64,000 nucleotides of DNA from JBGTLA01 sp041744375 (lineage in GTDB: Bacteria; Actinomycetota; Acidimicrobiia; Spongiisociales; ZC4RG35): assembly GCA_041744375.1 (NCBI GenBank), contig JBGTLA010000095.1:62001-126000 (forward strand), in the 5' to 3' direction. A model generated the notes under the pieces. That model worked only from the letters and a program-made list of their open reading frames with translations. It searched no databases and was not told the DNA's origin. How positions within the stretch are numbered: position 1 is the first letter of the stretch; the number at the start of each line of letters is the position of its first letter. Shown in pieces: positions 46,316 to 54,764 of the stretch. Both the position numbers and the translations under genes were made by a program.

Positions 46316-47121
46316 CGGCGTTTCTGGAGGGTGAGCCCTGTCTCCTCATCGACGGGAAGGGACGCCAGTATCTCCTTCGGCTCGACCCTGCCCGCCAGTT
46401 CCAATATCACCGGGGCGTCCTCGCCCACTCCGCAGTGATCGGCCTGCCCGATGGAAGCTGGGTGGAGGCGAGCGGAGGCGGCAAGCTGCTGGCCTTGCGT
46501 CCTCGTCTGGCCGACTACGTTCTCCGGATGCGAAGGGGTGCCCAGGTCGTGTATCCCAAGGACATCGGTCCGATCCTCGTCTATGCCGACATCGCTCCGG
46601 GCATGACCGTGCTCGAGGCGGGCACGGGGTCCGGTGCCTTGACGATGGCTCTCAGCCGGGCCGTGGGGGATGGAGGCCGGGTGGTCTCGGTCGAGCGTCG
46701 CCAGGACCATGCCGATCACGGGCGCAAGGCCATCGAGCGCTACTTTGGAAGGATCCCACCGAACCTCGACCTGCGGGTCGGCGACGTCGAGGACATGGTG
46801 GCCGAGGTGGCTCCGGAACGGATCGTGCTCGATGTCCCGGAGCCGTGGCATGCGGCCAAGGTGGCGGCAGTTCATCAACCCACGGGCGGCGTGTTCTGCG
46901 GTTACATCCCCACCATTCCCCAGGTGCAGACCCTGGTCGAGGTCTTCCGTTCAACGGGTGCCTTCGCCGAGATCGAGGTGCGGGAGTTCCTTCTCCGCGA
47001 CTGGAACGTGTCGGGCCGATCGGTCAGACCGGAGCACACGATGGTGGGCCACACCGGGTTCTTGGTGTTCGCCCGTCGCGTGGCGCACCCAGAGTCGGCT
47101 TCACCCCCCGCGTCACCCTGA
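46312..47121 (+). CDS. trmI: tRNA (adenine-58-N1)-methyltransferase TrmI
   Basis: An S-adenosylmethionine-dependent methyltransferase of 269 residues: N-terminal beta domain (EGEPCLLIDGKGRQYLLRLD), then YPKDIGPILVYADIAPGMTV, the SAM loop LEAGTGSGALTMALSRAVG, and RIVLDVPEPWHAAK, the D-x-P-x-P-W motif of TrmI. It makes m1A58 in the T-loop. It overlaps ttuA by ATGA. TtuA thiolates U54 in the same T-loop in thermophiles, which makes the pairing meaningful. In actinobacteria this gene is commonly next to the proteasome ATPase. Confidence 0.93.
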   Translation: MTAFLEGEPCLLIDGKGRQYLLRLDPARQFQYHRGVLAHSAVIGLPDGSWVEASGGGKLLALRPRLADYVLRMRRGAQVVYPKDIGPILVYADIAPGMTVLEAGTGSGALTMALSRAVGDGGRVVSVERRQDHADHGRKAIERYFGRIPPNLDLRVGDVEDMVAEVAPERIVLDVPEPWHAAKVAAVHQPTGGVFCGYIPTIPQVQTLVEVFRSTGAFAEIEVREFLLRDWNVSGRSVRPEHTMVGHTGFLVFARRVAHPESASPPASP

Positions 47122-47145
47122 GCGCCCCACGGGGAGACAGGGCGG

Positions 47146-47391
47146 TCAGGGTTCGAGAAAAATGCACTCGCCGGGGCACTCTTCGGCCGATTCGATGGTG
47201 ATGTCCTCTTGACCGGGGGGAACAACGGCCATGCCTCGGGACCCTTGGGGGTGGCCCTTCTCCTCGGCGAAGATCGTGTCACCTTGGCGGACGTAGGCGA
47301 GGCCGTCGTCGAGAAGCACGAACACGTCGGGGGCGATCTCCTCACACAGGCCGTCGCCCGTGCACAGATCCTGATCGATCCACACCTTCAT
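47146..47391 (-). CDS. Single-cluster ferredoxin
   Basis: A protein of 81 residues, MKVWIDQDLCTGDGLCEEIA and later EECPGECIFLEP. The cluster cysteines are C10, C16 and the pair in CPGEC; the second Cys of the usual first CxxCxxC is replaced (CTGDGLC), as in [3Fe-4S] or modified [4Fe-4S] ferredoxins of the actinobacterial P450/Fdx type. An insertion of 20 residues lies in the middle. A ferredoxin is frequently found at the edge of the Pup–proteasome locus. It is divergent from mpa. Confidence 0.85.
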   Translation of the reverse strand: MKVWIDQDLCTGDGLCEEIAPDVFVLLDDGLAYVRQGDTIFAEEKGHPQGSRGMAVVPPGQEDITIESAEECPGECIFLEP

Positions 47392-47505
47392 CGCTCAACG
47401 TCTCCTTCCGCCCGATTGTGCGGGATGAGCGTATGGTAACGGGGCGCCGGACATGTCCCCGGACGGGTGACGATGCCGGGATCGAAAGCCCCAGGGTGAC
47501 AGTCC

Positions 47506-47533
47506 TGGGACAAACCCCAACCGTCCGTATACT
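47506..47533 (+). promoter_or_regulatory. Possible housekeeping promoter of mpa
   Basis: A good −10, TATACT, at 47528–47533, with a weak −35 (TGGGAC, 47506–47511) and a 16-base spacer. It lies 34 bases before the ATG of the proteasome ATPase. Confidence 0.4.
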
Positions 47534-47566
47534 GCGCGGGAGGCTGCTGAGCCAGGAGGAGCCGAG

Positions 47567-49294
47567 ATGAGCAGATCCAGCGGAGCCGACGAGGCACAGG
47601 AACTGCGCCGGACGATGGCCGCCCTCGAAGAGGAGGTGGCCGATCTCCGTCGGAGGCTGCGCCATGTCCCTGAAGCGGAAGCACGGTTCGAACGCGAGCT
47701 GGCCGAAGCCCAGACCACCATCGACCGCCTGCGGTCCCACAACGATAAGCTCGCCACCGTCCTCGAGGAAGCGCGCGAGCAGCTCAGTGTGCTACGGGCC
47801 GAGGTAGAGAAGCTGACGAATCCTCCCAACAACTTCGGGACGATCCTCCAGATCAACGAGGATGGCACCGTTGACGTGGCCACGGGCAATCGCAAACTGC
47901 GCGTGTCTGCCCAGCCCACCATTGAGGTCAAGCAGCTGGCCATCGGCCAGGAGGTGCTTCTCAACGAGAGCTTCAACGTCGTCGATGTGCGTGGCTTCGA
48001 GGCGTCCGGCGAGGTAGTCAGGGTACGAGAGAAGCTGGCCGACGGACGGGTGGTGGTGATCGCTCACGCCGACGAGGAGCAGGTTCTCAAGGTCGCCGAC
48101 TCCATGAAGGACCAACTGTTCAGGGTGGGCGATTTCGTCCGTATGGACGTCAAGTCCGGATTGATCTACGAGCGCCTCGCCCGCCCCGAGGTGGAAGAGC
48201 TCGTCCTCGAAGAAGTGCCCGATGTCACCTACGAGGATGTCGGCGGCCTGGCCGAACAGATCGAAGAGATTCGCGACGCCGTCGAGTTGCCGTACGTCCA
48301 CAAGGATCTCTTCGGCGACTACGGGCTGGTACCTCCCAAAGGTGTCCTGTTGTACGGGCCGCCCGGCTGCGGCAAGACCCTCATCGCCAAGGCGGTGGCC
48401 AACAGCCTCGCCCAGGCAGTGGCGGAACGAACCGGAAGCCCCGACACGCGCAGCTACTTCCTCAACGTCAAGGGCCCCGAGCTCTTGAACAAGTGGGTGG
48501 GCGAGACCGAAAGACAGATCCGCCTCATCTTCCAGCGGGCCAAGGAGAAGTCCGATGAGGGGGTGCCGGTCATCGTCTTCTTCGACGAGATGGACTCTCT
48601 GTTCCGGACGCGTGGGTCCGGCATCAGTTCGGACGTGGAGTCGACCATCGTTCCCCAGCTGCTGTCGGAACTCGACGGAGTCGAGTCGCTCAAGAACGTC
48701 ATCGTGATCGGCGCCTCCAACCGCGAGGATCTCATCGACCCGGCCATCCTGCGCCCCGGCCGCCTAGACGTGAAGATCAAGATCCACCGCCCCGACCCGG
48801 TCGCCGCGCGTCAGATCTTCAAGATCTACCTGGAAGGCACCGCTCCTTTCGACGAAGAGGAGCTGGCCGCGGCCGATGACGATCGTGAGCGCCTGTTGGA
48901 AAGGATGATCGAAGAGACCGTCGACGCCATGTACTCCGAGAGCGACGAGAATCAGTTTCTCGAGGTCACGTACGCCAACGGTGATCGCGAGCTCCTCTAC
49001 TTCAAGGACTTCTCGTCGGGGGCGATGATCGAGAACATCGTGCGCCGGGCCAAGAAAGATGCCATCAAACGCGAGATCGCCGGCGGGCCGCGGGGAGTCA
49101 GGACCTCCGACCTGCTCACTGCCATCAAACAGGAATTCCGTGAGCACGAAGACCTGCCCAACACGACGAATCCCGACGACTGGGCGAAGATCTCGGGCAA
49201 GAAGGGCGAGCGCATCGTCTACGTTCGCACGCTCGTGGGAGGAGACTCCGAGAGTCGCATGATCGAGCGGGTCTCGACGGGGCAATACCTGTGA
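47567..49294 (+). CDS. mpa: Proteasome-associated AAA+ ATPase (Mpa/ARC)
   Basis: A protein of 575 residues. Residues 1–85 are an N-terminal coiled coil that binds Pup (ELRRTMAALEEEVADLRRRL). Two OB folds (about 90–210) are followed by the AAA module with Walker A GPPGCGKTLIAK, Walker B VIVFFDEMDSLF, and sensor residues IGASNREDLIDPAILRPGR. It ends GQYL, the C-terminal motif with penultimate Tyr that docks into the 20S alpha ring and opens the gate. It unfolds pupylated substrates in the cytoplasm. Strong CAGGAGGAG precedes the start. It begins the operon mpa–dop–pup. Confidence 0.97.
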   Translation: MSRSSGADEAQELRRTMAALEEEVADLRRRLRHVPEAEARFERELAEAQTTIDRLRSHNDKLATVLEEAREQLSVLRAEVEKLTNPPNNFGTILQINEDGTVDVATGNRKLRVSAQPTIEVKQLAIGQEVLLNESFNVVDVRGFEASGEVVRVREKLADGRVVVIAHADEEQVLKVADSMKDQLFRVGDFVRMDVKSGLIYERLARPEVEELVLEEVPDVTYEDVGGLAEQIEEIRDAVELPYVHKDLFGDYGLVPPKGVLLYGPPGCGKTLIAKAVANSLAQAVAERTGSPDTRSYFLNVKGPELLNKWVGETERQIRLIFQRAKEKSDEGVPVIVFFDEMDSLFRTRGSGISSDVESTIVPQLLSELDGVESLKNVIVIGASNREDLIDPAILRPGRLDVKIKIHRPDPVAARQIFKIYLEGTAPFDEEELAAADDDRERLLERMIEETVDAMYSESDENQFLEVTYANGDRELLYFKDFSSGAMIENIVRRAKKDAIKREIAGGPRGVRTSDLLTAIKQEFREHEDLPNTTNPDDWAKISGKKGERIVYVRTLVGGDSESRMIERVSTGQYL

Positions 49295-49318
49295 CGGCGA
49301 GTCGCCAGGGGTAGCGGG

Positions 49319-50791
49319 ATGGCTCTCCGAAAAATCCTTGGAACTGAAACCGAGTACGGGATCGCCGTGCGGGCCGACCCGGAGTTCAACCCGGCGTTGG
49401 GCTCGGCCATGATCGTCAATTCGTACCCTGGTGCGCGGGTTCGGGTGCAGTGGTCGTACGAAGAGGAGACCCCCGGTCGCGACGCGCGCGGGTTCGGCCA
49501 TGAGGGATACGGTGTGTCCGACCCGGAGGGGACTCTGGTCAACGCGGTGCTCGCCAACGGGTCCCGGCTGTATGTCGATCACGCCCATCCAGAGTACTCC
49601 GGACCCGAGTGTTGGGATCCCCTTGAGGCGGCGCTGTACGACAAGGCCGGGGAGCGGGTGATGGCCCGGGCCGCGGCCGCCGCCACAGAACGGCTCGGCG
49701 GGACGCGCATGGCGCTCTACAAGAACAATTCTGATCGCAAAGGCAACTCCTACGGTGCTCACGAGAACTACCTGCTCTCGCGTGCCACTCCCTTCGGGGA
49801 AGTCATCCGCTACGCCATGACTTTTTTTGTGACCCGTCAGCTGTTCACCGGGTCCGGCAAGGTCGGCTCCGAGAACGGCCGGCCATCCGTGGACTACCAG
49901 CTCACCCAGCGCGCCGACTTTTTCGAGGAAGAGGTCGGGTTGGAGACCACGTTGAAACGCCCGATCATCAACACCCGCGACGAGCCGCATGGCGACTCGG
50001 GCAAGTACCGGCGACTCCACGTGATCGTGGGCGACGCCAATCTCTCCGAGGTGCAGACCTTCATCAAGCTGGGATCGACCGCTCTCATCCTCGCCGCCCT
50101 CGAAGACGGGGCTCTGCCCGATCCCCTCGACTTGGCCGACCCGGTCGAGGCATGTTGGCAAGTGAGCCACGATCTGACTTTCCGCCGTCCCCTCGACCTG
50201 GAAGGCGGCGGCAGCGCCACCGCCCTCGAACTGCAATGGCGCTACCTCGAGTGGCTGACCAAGTATGTCGAGAAGGAGCTCGACGAGCCGGTGTGGCATC
50301 AGGTACTCGCTGAGTGGGGCAGTGTCCTCACCGACCTGGAAGAAGAGCCGTCGCGGCTGGCGGATCGCATCGACTGGGCCGCCAAGTCTCGTCTCTTGGA
50401 GGGATATCGCCAACGTGACGATCTCAGCTGGGCCGACGCCAAGCTGGCCGCGCTCGATCTCCAATACCACGACGTCGATCCCGCTCGCGGCCTCTACCAC
50501 CGCCTGGTGGAGAGGGGGGTCGTTCGTCGGCTCTTCACGGACCAACAGGTGGCTGGAGCCGAGTCGAACCCGCCGGAACGCACGCGAGCCTACTTTCGGG
50601 GACGGTGTGTGACGAAGTTTCCCGACAGTCTCGTGGCCGCCAACTGGGATTCGCTCGTCTTCGACCTGGGAGAGTCGCATCTCAAGCGGGTACCGATGAT
50701 GGAACCCATGCGAGGCGGGAAAGATCTTGTCGAGCCCTTGTTGGAGGGCGTCGACGACGCTGCTTCACTCATCGAACGACTAGGAGGCTGA
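49319..50791 (+). CDS. dop: Pup deamidase/depupylase Dop
   Basis: A carboxylate–amine-ligase-fold enzyme of 490 residues: LGTETEYGIAVRADPEFNPA (ATP/Mg site Glu), a Dop-specific insertion around 40–75, then HAHPEYSGPECWDPLEAALY, KGNSYGAHENYLLSR, NTRDEPHGDSGKYRRLHVIV and a C-terminal domain ending GGKDLVEPLLEGVDDAASLI. The first block and the insertion (the Dop loop) distinguish it from PafA. It converts the C-terminal Gln of Pup to Glu and also removes Pup from substrates. The pup gene follows one base after its stop. Confidence 0.95.
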   Translation: MALRKILGTETEYGIAVRADPEFNPALGSAMIVNSYPGARVRVQWSYEEETPGRDARGFGHEGYGVSDPEGTLVNAVLANGSRLYVDHAHPEYSGPECWDPLEAALYDKAGERVMARAAAAATERLGGTRMALYKNNSDRKGNSYGAHENYLLSRATPFGEVIRYAMTFFVTRQLFTGSGKVGSENGRPSVDYQLTQRADFFEEEVGLETTLKRPIINTRDEPHGDSGKYRRLHVIVGDANLSEVQTFIKLGSTALILAALEDGALPDPLDLADPVEACWQVSHDLTFRRPLDLEGGGSATALELQWRYLEWLTKYVEKELDEPVWHQVLAEWGSVLTDLEEEPSRLADRIDWAAKSRLLEGYRQRDDLSWADAKLAALDLQYHDVDPARGLYHRLVERGVVRRLFTDQQVAGAESNPPERTRAYFRGRCVTKFPDSLVAANWDSLVFDLGESHLKRVPMMEPMRGGKDLVEPLLEGVDDAASLIERLGG

Positions 50792-50792
50792 A

Positions 50793-50987
50793 ATGGCCGA
50801 ACAAGAGAAGTCACGGCCCCGGGGTCGAGAATCCGACGGCGAAGAGCTCGAAGACCTGGACACCACCGAAGAACGGGTGGAGTCGGATCTCGAAGAGCTC
50901 GACGAGCTCCTGGACGAGATCGACACCGTGCTCGAGGAGAACGCCGAGGAGTTCGTCAAGAACTACGTCCAAAAGGGCGGCCAGTAG
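50793..50987 (+). CDS. pup: Prokaryotic ubiquitin-like protein Pup
   Basis: An intrinsically disordered protein of 64 residues, acidic throughout, with the Mpa-binding helix LEELDELLDEIDTVLEENAE and the conserved end FVKNYVQKGGQ. The C-terminal Gln must be deamidated by Dop before PafA can attach it to lysines. AGGAGG sits 4 bases before the ATG, overlapping the end of dop. A weak 5-bp hairpin overlaps its stop. Confidence 0.97.
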   Translation: MAEQEKSRPRGRESDGEELEDLDTTEERVESDLEELDELLDEIDTVLEENAEEFVKNYVQKGGQ

Positions 50988-51127
50988 CCCCGACCTGGGG
51001 CCTTGGGATCCGGTGCCTTCCGCTCTCGGGGCGGATTACGCCAGATGGCCCGAAGGACTCTTTCGACCGCCCTTGGTCGTCGGGTCCGGTCGCAGGTTGC
51101 ACTGGTTATCACGTCAGAGGGTGGCTG

Positions 51128-51490
51128 TCAGCTGAGAGCACGACCGGCTCCCATGCCTGCCATGGCGCTCGCCAACCCCCCGACGACAGAGACGAGTAGG
51201 TAGCTGAAGGCCACGCCCGCTCGGCCAGTCCGCAACATCGAGACGCCTTCCCACGCCAAAGCGGAGAACGTGGTGAACCCCCCCAGCAAGCCCACGGACA
51301 GGGCCGTCGTAACGGTGGTCGGCCACCGGCTCATGGCCCAGGTTGCCAGGAAGCCGAGAAGGAACGAACCCACCATGTTCACGGCCAATGTCGCCCACGG
51401 GAAAAGCGAACGACCGACAAGGAGATTTACCGCGTAGCGAAGCATCGACCCGACGCCTCCACCCAGCCCAACCCACAGCATCAACCTCAC
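51128..51490 (-). CDS. fluC: Fluoride exporter FluC (CrcB)
   Basis: A four-helix membrane protein of 120 residues: MLWVGLGGGVGSMLRYAVNL, then TLAVNMVGSFLLGFLATWAM (the Asn and F-box of the family) and VGLLGGFTTFSALAWEGVSM (G-x-x-G-G-x-T-T-F-S-T/A-F-like Na+ and fluoride site), and a last helix LVSVVGGLASAMAGMGAG. The GTG at 51490 has AAGGAG five bases upstream. It is the only fluC in the window and forms a homodimer or pairs with one elsewhere. It interrupts the Pup–proteasome locus on the opposite strand. No fluoride riboswitch was recognised. Confidence 0.92.
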   Translation of the reverse strand: MRLMLWVGLGGGVGSMLRYAVNLLVGRSLFPWATLAVNMVGSFLLGFLATWAMSRWPTTVTTALSVGLLGGFTTFSALAWEGVSMLRTGRAGVAFSYLLVSVVGGLASAMAGMGAGRALS

Positions 51491-51683
51491 GTCTGCTCCT
51501 TCGTATTGGTCTGGTAGGAGCCATAACAGGCCCGGTGGGCCAGCGGCCGTCGGTGAGCCCCAGCCGTCCGGCAACCCTCTACCCTCAGCATCCTGAGGAT
51601 AGGAGTCTCGTAGGGGACGGGCGCTGCCTCATCGTCCCCGCGGCGAACAATCGCCCCCGCTCGGCACCGTTGGCGGCTAGTGG

Positions 51684-51713
51684 TTGACGGCCAAACCTCG
51701 AGGGCGGTCTACA
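51684..51713 (+). promoter_or_regulatory. Candidate housekeeping promoter of prcBA
   Basis: TTGACG (51684–51689), 18-base spacer, TCTACA (51708–51713), 10 bases before the prcB ATG. This layout would allow prcBA to be transcribed independently of mpa–dop–pup, from which it is separated by fluC. Confidence 0.4.
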
Positions 51714-51723
51714 GTGGCCTGCC

Positions 51724-52512
51724 ATGCCACGATTCCCTCTCCAGCTCGACGTTCCCGTGCCGGGCAGCAGTTTCAGTGACCTCCTGAAAGAAGTCGGGGC
51801 GACACCCAGTTGGGATGTCCCCCCCGAACTCGCTCGCTCGCTTGCAGTACCTGAGGGAACCACGGTTCTGGCACTGCGTTATGCCGACGGGGTCGTTATC
51901 GCCGGCGATCGCCAAGCAACGGAGGGCCATCTGGTGGCGCACCGCTACATCCAGAAGGTCTTCGCCGCCGACCGCTTCTCGGCTGTCGCCATCGCCGGAA
52001 CGGCCGGCCTTGCCTCGGAGATGGTCAAGCTGTTCCAGGTCGAACTCGAGCATTACGAGAAGCTGGAAGGGGTGAGGCTGTCGTTGGAGGGTAAGGCCAA
52101 CTTCCTCGCCCGGCTCGTGCGGGGGCAACTGCCGATGGCATTTCAGGGTCTCGTGGTGGTGCCGCTGTTCGCCGGTTACGACCACCTCGACGAGACCGGT
52201 CACCTGTACACCTACGACGTCGTCGGGGGCAGGTACGAAGAACAGGATTTCGGCTCGACCGGATCCGGGTCCCGTCTCGCCAAGTCGTATCTGCGCACTG
52301 CCTACACCCCCGATCTCGATTCCGGGGGGGCGGCTGATCTAGCCATCCGGGCTCTGGTCGCCACCGCTCAAGAGGACACTGCCACCGGAGGACCGGACCT
52401 CATTCGGGGAATTCTTCCCACCGTTTTCCGCATAGACGGCGACGGGATCGTCGAATACCCAGACGAAGAGTTGATGCCTCTCGCCAGGGCGGCCCTGGAG
52501 ACCGTGCGATGA
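51724..52512 (+). CDS. prcB: 20S proteasome beta subunit
   Basis: A protein of 262 residues with a 45-residue propeptide cleaved before Thr46 (VPEGTTVLALRYADGVVIAG). The mature chain has the catalytic Thr1, Asp in GVVIAGDRQAT and Lys in YIQKVFAADRF. SGGAADLAIRALVATAQEDT is the usual beta-type sequence near the C-terminus. It provides the proteolytic activity of the 20S core. The alpha gene follows within 25 bases. Confidence 0.97.
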   Translation: MPRFPLQLDVPVPGSSFSDLLKEVGATPSWDVPPELARSLAVPEGTTVLALRYADGVVIAGDRQATEGHLVAHRYIQKVFAADRFSAVAIAGTAGLASEMVKLFQVELEHYEKLEGVRLSLEGKANFLARLVRGQLPMAFQGLVVVPLFAGYDHLDETGHLYTYDVVGGRYEEQDFGSTGSGSRLAKSYLRTAYTPDLDSGGAADLAIRALVATAQEDTATGGPDLIRGILPTVFRIDGDGIVEYPDEELMPLARAALETVR

Positions 52513-52537
52513 GACCTCCCGGGGGAGTTGTCCGCCG

Positions 52538-53209
52538 ATGAGCATGCCTTTTTATGTCGCTCCCGAGCAACTCGTCCGGGACAAGGCCGAATTCGCCCGC
52601 AAGGGAATCGCCCGTGGTCGGTCGATCGTGGTGCTCGAATATGCCGAAGGCCTCCTCTTGATGGCCGAGAACCCGTCGCGCTCACTCCACAAGATCGCCG
52701 AGGTGTATGACCGCATCGCCTTCGCCGGGGTTGGCCGTTACAACGAGTTCGACACGCTCCGCAAGGCCGGGGTGCGCCAGGCCGACCTCATGGGGTACCT
52801 GTACAGCCGCAACGATGTCAACGCCATGGCGCTGGCCACTGCCTTCGCCCAGACGCTCGGTTCGATCTTCAGCCACGAACCGAAGCCCTACGAGGTCGAG
52901 ATCCTCATCGCCGAGCTGGGGATCGATGGCGAGGAGAACAAGCTCTACCGCGTCAGTTACGACGGCACCCTCTCCGACGAGCGTCGATTTGCTGCCATAG
53001 GCGGCAAGGCCGAGGCGCTTCTGGCCGCTCTCGAAGAGACCTGGAGCGAGGGTCTCGCTCTCGAGGACGCCATCGAAGCCGGAACTGAGGCCTTCCGCCG
53101 CGCCGAAGAACGCGAATCCGAGGGTTGGGAGCTGGCCGTGCTCGACCACACCAATGGCCGGCGCCGGTTCCGCAGGCTCGACGAAGCGACCGACGGCGGT
53201 GACCAGTAG
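52538..53209 (+). CDS. prcA: 20S proteasome alpha subunit
   Basis: A protein of 223 residues: the gate-forming N-terminus MSMPFYVAPEQLVRDKAEFA, then RKGIARGRSIVVLEYAEGLL, the NPSRSLHKIAEVYDRIAFAG block and EILIAELGIDGEENKLYRVS. No catalytic Thr, as expected. The charged C-terminal 40 residues are typical of actinobacterial PrcA. It forms the outer ring that Mpa binds through its GQYL tail. Confidence 0.97.
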   Translation: MSMPFYVAPEQLVRDKAEFARKGIARGRSIVVLEYAEGLLLMAENPSRSLHKIAEVYDRIAFAGVGRYNEFDTLRKAGVRQADLMGYLYSRNDVNAMALATAFAQTLGSIFSHEPKPYEVEILIAELGIDGEENKLYRVSYDGTLSDERRFAAIGGKAEALLAALEETWSEGLALEDAIEAGTEAFRRAEERESEGWELAVLDHTNGRRRFRRLDEATDGGDQ

Positions 53210-53324
53210 GTCAGGCCTCGATCGTCATCGACATCTCGTGTCCTCCGGGGTGCGGCGAGGATGAGAGCCGGCTCGGTGGTCGAGGGTGACGCAGCATTGG
53301 CCACAGTCCTCCTAGGCTTGGCCA

Positions 53325-54680
53325 GTGGATCGACGCATCTTCGGGCTCGAGAACGAATACGGGGTCACGTGCACGCTGCGGGGGCAGCGTCGTCTCAGCC
53401 CCGATGAGGTGGCCCGCTACCTGTTCAGACGGGTGGTGTCATGGGGCCGATCGTCCAACGTGTTCCTCGAGAACGGCGCCCGGCTGTACCTGGACGTCGG
53501 CAGCCATCCCGAGTACGCCACTCCCGAGTGCGACTCGCTGATGGACGTCGTGGCCCACGACAAGGCGGGGGAGCGGATCCTCGAGGGTCTCGTCCATTCG
53601 GCCGAACAGCGCCTGGAAGAAGAGGGGATCCGAGGAGAGATCTACCTCTTCAAGAACAACACCGACTCGGCCGGGAACTCATATGGCTGCCACGAAAACT
53701 ACCTCGTCAGCCGGCACAAGGACTTCCATCGGACCGTCGACGTCCTCATTCCGTTCCTCGTCACCCGTCAGATCTTCCTGGGAGCCGGAAAGCTGACCCA
53801 GACGCCGCGGGGTACCAGCTACTCGATCGCGCAACGAGCCGAGCACATCTGGGAGGGTGTGTCGTCGGCGACGACGCGATCTCGACCGATCATCAACACC
53901 CGTGACGAGCCTCATGCCGACGCTGAACGCTTCCGGCGCCTGCACGTGATCGCCGGTGATTCGAATATGAGCGAATACGCCACGTTCGTGAAGGTGGGAA
54001 CGACGGTGGCCCTCTTGCAGATGATCGAGCGTGACGTCGTCTTTCGGGACCTCGGCCTGGAGAACCCGATTCGAGCGATTCGCGACATCTCCCACGACCT
54101 GACCTGTCGCAAGAAGGTGCGGCTCGCCAACGGTCGCGAGTTGTCGGCGCTCGACATCCAATGGGAGTACCTGGACCGGACGATGCGTTTTGCGCGTAGC
54201 CCCGGCTTTCCACCTCAGGTCCAACGTGCCGTGGAGATGTGGGAGCACCTGCTGACGGGGCTAGAGAAAGATCCGATGAGTCTCGACCGGGAAGTCGACT
54301 GGGTGATCAAGTACCAGCTCTTGGAGCGGTATCGGGATCAGCGCCAGCTACCCATGTCGGACCCCAAGTTGGCGATGCTGGATCTGGCCTACCACGACGT
54401 GGATCGCAGGCGGGGAATCTACAACATGATGGAACAGAAGGGTATGGTCGATCGGGTGGTCAGTGACACCGACATCGCCAACGCCGTGAGGACCCCTCCC
54501 CAGACCACCCGGGCCAGGCTACGCGGAGAGTTCATCAGGGTGGCCAAGGCTCGGAAACGGGACTTCACCGTCGACTGGGTGCATCTCAAGCTCAACGACC
54601 AGGCCCAGCGCACCGTCCTCTGCAAAGACCCCTTCAAGTCCCATGACGAGCGAGTGGAACGGCTCATCGACAGCCTCTGA
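53325..54680 (+). CDS. pafA: Pup–protein ligase PafA
   Basis: An enzyme of 451 residues of the same fold as Dop: RRIFGLENEYGVTCTLRGQR, LYLDVGSHPEYATPECDSLM, YLFKNNTDSAGNSYGCHENY, INTRDEPHADAERFRRLHVI and a C-terminal FTVDWVHLKLNDQAQRTVLC. The short first loop and C-terminal domain mark it as PafA. It phosphorylates the C-terminal Glu of Pup and joins it to substrate lysines. GTG at 53325. The gap before it (115 bases) may carry its own promoter. Confidence 0.96.
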   Translation: MDRRIFGLENEYGVTCTLRGQRRLSPDEVARYLFRRVVSWGRSSNVFLENGARLYLDVGSHPEYATPECDSLMDVVAHDKAGERILEGLVHSAEQRLEEEGIRGEIYLFKNNTDSAGNSYGCHENYLVSRHKDFHRTVDVLIPFLVTRQIFLGAGKLTQTPRGTSYSIAQRAEHIWEGVSSATTRSRPIINTRDEPHADAERFRRLHVIAGDSNMSEYATFVKVGTTVALLQMIERDVVFRDLGLENPIRAIRDISHDLTCRKKVRLANGRELSALDIQWEYLDRTMRFARSPGFPPQVQRAVEMWEHLLTGLEKDPMSLDREVDWVIKYQLLERYRDQRQLPMSDPKLAMLDLAYHDVDRRRGIYNMMEQKGMVDRVVSDTDIANAVRTPPQTTRARLRGEFIRVAKARKRDFTVDWVHLKLNDQAQRTVLCKDPFKSHDERVERLIDSL

Positions 54681-54764
54681 GTCGGAGACCGGCGTCGGGA
54701 AAGCGGAAGACTTTGAGTTGCATTGCGACGAGTTTCTCGGGCGGGTCCGGTTGAATGGACCGGA

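Noticed and set aside
48764..50680. A 638-codon minus-strand frame opposite mpa and dop
   Set aside because: It spans two well-identified genes and the gap between them, and its translation has no family features.
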